Positions 7,702 to 9,172 of a stretch of DNA of 9,172 bases are shown one piece after another; positions within the stretch are counted from its first letter, which is position 1; each line of letters begins with the position of its first letter. Source of the DNA: JAMCXS01 sp964459065. Its GTDB lineage: Bacteria > Acidobacteriota > Terriglobia > UBA7540. The notes below the pieces were generated by a model, which ran no database searches, was not told the DNA's origin, and was given only the letters and a program-made list of their open reading frames with translations. The position numbers were made by a program, and so were the translations under genes. The stretch is taken from assembly GCA_964459065.1 (NCBI GenBank), contig CAYWMN010000147.1, positions 1 to 9,172 on the forward strand, given 5' to 3'.

Positions 7702-8562
7702 ATGAAGCGAGGCTCCGTGCGCGTAGGCGTGCACACATCCATTGCCGGGGATCTTGAAAACGCCGTGCGGCGGGCCGCCGAAATCGGTTGCGACACGTTT
7801 CAGATGTTTTCCGCCAACCCGCGGGGCTGGCTGGCGCCCGAACCCTCGGCGGAGGATTGCCGCCGGTTCCGGACGGCGCGCGAGGCCTCGGGGCTTAGGC
7901 CGCTGGTGATTCACGACAACTACCTGATCAACCTGGCTTCGGCCGACCCCGAGATTCGCAAGAAGTCGATTGCGGCCTTCCGGCGCGAGATTCGCCGGGC
8001 GGTGAAGCTGGGTGCGGAATACCTGGTGGCGCATCCCGGCAGCGCCAAGGGTTCGAGCGCTGAAGACGCTGTTAAGACTTGTGCGGAATCCATCCAGCGG
8101 GCCGCCGACGGGCTCGAATTCGGCGGGCTGATGATCCTGATTGAGAACACCGCCGGACAGGGGACCGCGATCGGCCGCAGTTTTGAGGAAGTTGCGGAAA
8201 TCATCCAGGCGGCGGGCAGGGAATTGCCGATGGGATGCTGCGTTGACACGGCGCACTGTTTTGCCGCCGGATACGCAATCCACACGAAGGCGGGCTTACG
8301 GGAAACGGTCAAAGCGCTTGACCAGACGGTGGGCCTCAGCCGGGTGCGGGTGATTCACGCCAATGATTCGAAGGCGGCTTTTGATTCGCACGTGGACCGG
8401 CACGAGCACATCGGCAAGGGTGCCATCGGCGCTGAAGCTTTCCGCCGCATCGTGCGCCACCCGAAGCTGCGGAACATTCCCTTTATCTGCGAGACTCCCG
8501 TGGATGAGCCGGATGATGACAAGCGGAACGTTGAAATGATGCGGAAACTCGCCGCGAAGTAA
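7702..8562 (+). CDS. nfo: Deoxyribonuclease IV (AP endonuclease IV)
   Basis: This is a 286-residue cytoplasmic enzyme, matching the family (the E. coli protein has 285). It cuts DNA 5' to abasic sites and removes blocked 3' ends during base-excision repair, using three metal ions, usually zinc. All nine metal ligands known from the E. coli enzyme have counterparts: H71 (VIHDNYLINL), H111 (VAHPGS), E149 (IENTAGQG), D182 and H185 (VDTAHCFAAGY), H219 (IHANDSK), D232 and H234 (VDRHEHIG), and E264 (ICETP). The fold is a TIM barrel. Start choice is uncertain: ATG 7702 lacks a ribosome binding site. The in-frame GTG at 7717 has GAGG four bases upstream, sits about 18 bases after the predicted transcription start, and would begin MRVGVHTS, closer to family N-termini. 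A clear promoter precedes it, and the next gene follows after four bases, so the two probably share a transcript. Confidence 0.96.
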   Translation: MKRGSVRVGVHTSIAGDLENAVRRAAEIGCDTFQMFSANPRGWLAPEPSAEDCRRFRTAREASGLRPLVIHDNYLINLASADPEIRKKSIAAFRREIRRAVKLGAEYLVAHPGSAKGSSAEDAVKTCAESIQRAADGLEFGGLMILIENTAGQGTAIGRSFEEVAEIIQAAGRELPMGCCVDTAHCFAAGYAIHTKAGLRETVKALDQTVGLSRVRVIHANDSKAAFDSHVDRHEHIGKGAIGAEAFRRIVRHPKLRNIPFICETPVDEPDDDKRNVEMMRKLAAK

Positions 8563-8566
8563 GCCG

Positions 8567-8956
8567 ATGATGAACATCGACAGCTGGTGGGACTCTCGGA
8601 CCCGCAACCGCTTTGAGGCGATTCTGGAACTGGTGATGGACGCGGTTTCCGATGATTACGAGACGCTCGACGTGATTCTCAGCACCATCAACGAGAGCTA
8701 CCCGGGCGCTCCTGACCTCGAAGACTGGGAGGCCCTGAAGGCTGCTCCGGTTGCGCGTCACGAAGCTGTTCAGGCTTTGCAGGAGCTCGCGCGCGAAGGC
8801 TACGCGCAAGCCTACGTTTACGATGAGGCGGAAAAGGATTTCCTGCCTGTTGCCTTCGGCAAGGAGCGGATCAAGGCTCTCTGGTTTTACGCCACGCCGA
8901 AGGGCCTTAAGGCGGTAGAACGCTTTCCGGTGCGGCGCGCCGGCTTTAATTCCTGA
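8567..8956 (+). CDS. Uncharacterised 129-residue protein, possible winged-helix fold, coupled to nfo
   Basis: I do not recognise this protein. It starts four bases after the nfo stop codon, at the first of two adjacent ATGs (8567 and 8570), so translation is probably coupled to nfo. It is acidic in its N-terminal half (DSWWDSRTRNRF, then DAVSDDYETLDVIL) and has no signal peptide or membrane segment, so it should be cytoplasmic. Residues about 60-120 read as a helix (RHEAVQALQELAREGY), an acidic loop (YDEAEKDF) and then LWFYATPKGLKAVE. The helix-strand-strand order and the final TPKG-helix resemble the end of winged-helix domains such as PadR or MarR, but that is a shape argument only, and no DNA-contacting residues can be named. 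Codon use matches its neighbours, and there is no long overlapping gene. It ends 73 bases before leuS. Confidence 0.8.
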   Translation: MMNIDSWWDSRTRNRFEAILELVMDAVSDDYETLDVILSTINESYPGAPDLEDWEALKAAPVARHEAVQALQELAREGYAQAYVYDEAEKDFLPVAFGKERIKALWFYATPKGLKAVERFPVRRAGFNS

Positions 8957-9008
8957 ATGGGCGGGTCCGGTTACAGGCCTGCGGTTTCGTGGTGAAGCAG
9001 CCGCCCGT

Positions 9009-9014
9009 TACAAT
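9009..9014 (+). promoter_or_regulatory. Possible -10 box for leuS
   Basis: TACAAT (within GTTACAAT, the same eight bases found upstream of the esterase gene) ends 15 bases before the leuS ATG. No convincing -35 is seen at the expected distance, so this is weak. leuS may instead be read through from nfo and the 129-residue gene. Confidence 0.25.
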
Positions 9015-9029
9015 AGTGAGCAGAGGCTA

Positions 9030-9172
9030 ATGGATTCCAATTACGATCCTCAGAAGATTGAAACCCGCTGGCAGCAGCGCTGGCGGGAAGAGAAGTTGTT
9101 TGACGCTGACGTCGCCCCCGGCCGCAAGAAGTATTACGTGCTGGAGATGCTGCCTTATCCTTCCGGCGACAT
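9030..9172 (+). CDS. leuS: Leucyl-tRNA synthetase, N-terminal 47 codons only
   Basis: The partial product begins MDSNYDPQKIETRWQQRW and reaches KYYVLEMLPYPSGD before the right edge. The YPSG motif stands immediately before the HIGH-type signature (HMGH in most bacterial LeuRS), which should start just outside the window. The enzyme charges tRNA-Leu with leucine in the cytoplasm; it is a class I synthetase, usually 800-900 residues. GAGG lies only three bases upstream of the ATG, an unusually short spacing. Nothing like a T-box leader fits in the 73 bases before the gene. Confidence 0.95.
   Translation, partial: MDSNYDPQKIETRWQQRWREEKLFDADVAPGRKKYYVLEMLPYPSGD

Noticed and set aside
7453..8283. 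A 276-codon minus-strand open frame opposite nfo
   Set aside because: It lies antisense to nfo, whose nine metal ligands are all intact. The antisense translation is rich in Arg, Gly and Pro, as expected from GC-rich DNA, and shows no domain.
8959..9006. GGGCGG/CCGCCC pair between the 129-residue gene and leuS, considered as a terminator or leader structure
   Set aside because: It has a six-base stem, a 36-base loop and no T-run. There is no T-box sequence and too little room for a riboswitch.

Overview
The window looks like ordinary chromosomal DNA from a GC-rich, double-membraned (LPS-type) bacterium. It has an Lpt permease, a lipoprotein and a secreted esterase next to housekeeping genes (endonuclease IV, leucyl-tRNA synthetase). 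The single-chain LptF-LptG permease, the GH57 enzyme and the overall style of the proteins suggest Acidobacteriota, but that is an impression from family resemblance and no marker gene in the window proves it. I see no transposase, phage gene, CRISPR array, tRNA or rRNA.

Layout, left to right. (1) Positions 1-2118, minus strand: a long reading frame, cut by the left edge, encoding a fusion of LptF and LptG, the inner-membrane permease subunits that extract lipopolysaccharide. (2) Positions 2157-4319, plus strand: a cytoplasmic GH57-family glycoside hydrolase or glucanotransferase, divergent from (1) across only 38 bases. (3) Positions 4415-5632, minus strand: a predicted lipoprotein or membrane-anchored beta-propeller of eight repeats of about 42 residues. 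(4) Positions 5738-7456, minus strand: a secreted esterase with an extra N-terminal beta domain and a visible Ser-Asp-His set. (5) Positions 7457-7701: a 245-base divergent promoter region with a perfect 16-base palindrome and a good sigma70-type promoter for the next gene. (6) Positions 7702-8562, plus strand: endonuclease IV (nfo), followed 4 bases later by (7) an unrecognised 129-residue protein at 8567-8956. (8) From 9030 to the right edge: the first 47 codons of leuS.

How they fit together: the permease, propeller and esterase all concern the cell envelope or periplasm, while nfo and leuS are core information-processing genes. The gene order suggests separate small transcription units rather than one pathway: lptFG alone, GH57 alone, propeller and esterase each minus-strand with an AT-rich gap between them, nfo with the 129-residue gene, and then leuS. 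I found no previously undescribed multi-gene system. The items most worth a second look are the LptF-LptG fusion, the 16-base palindrome, the unknown gene coupled to nfo, and the -10 boxes lying unusually close to start codons.
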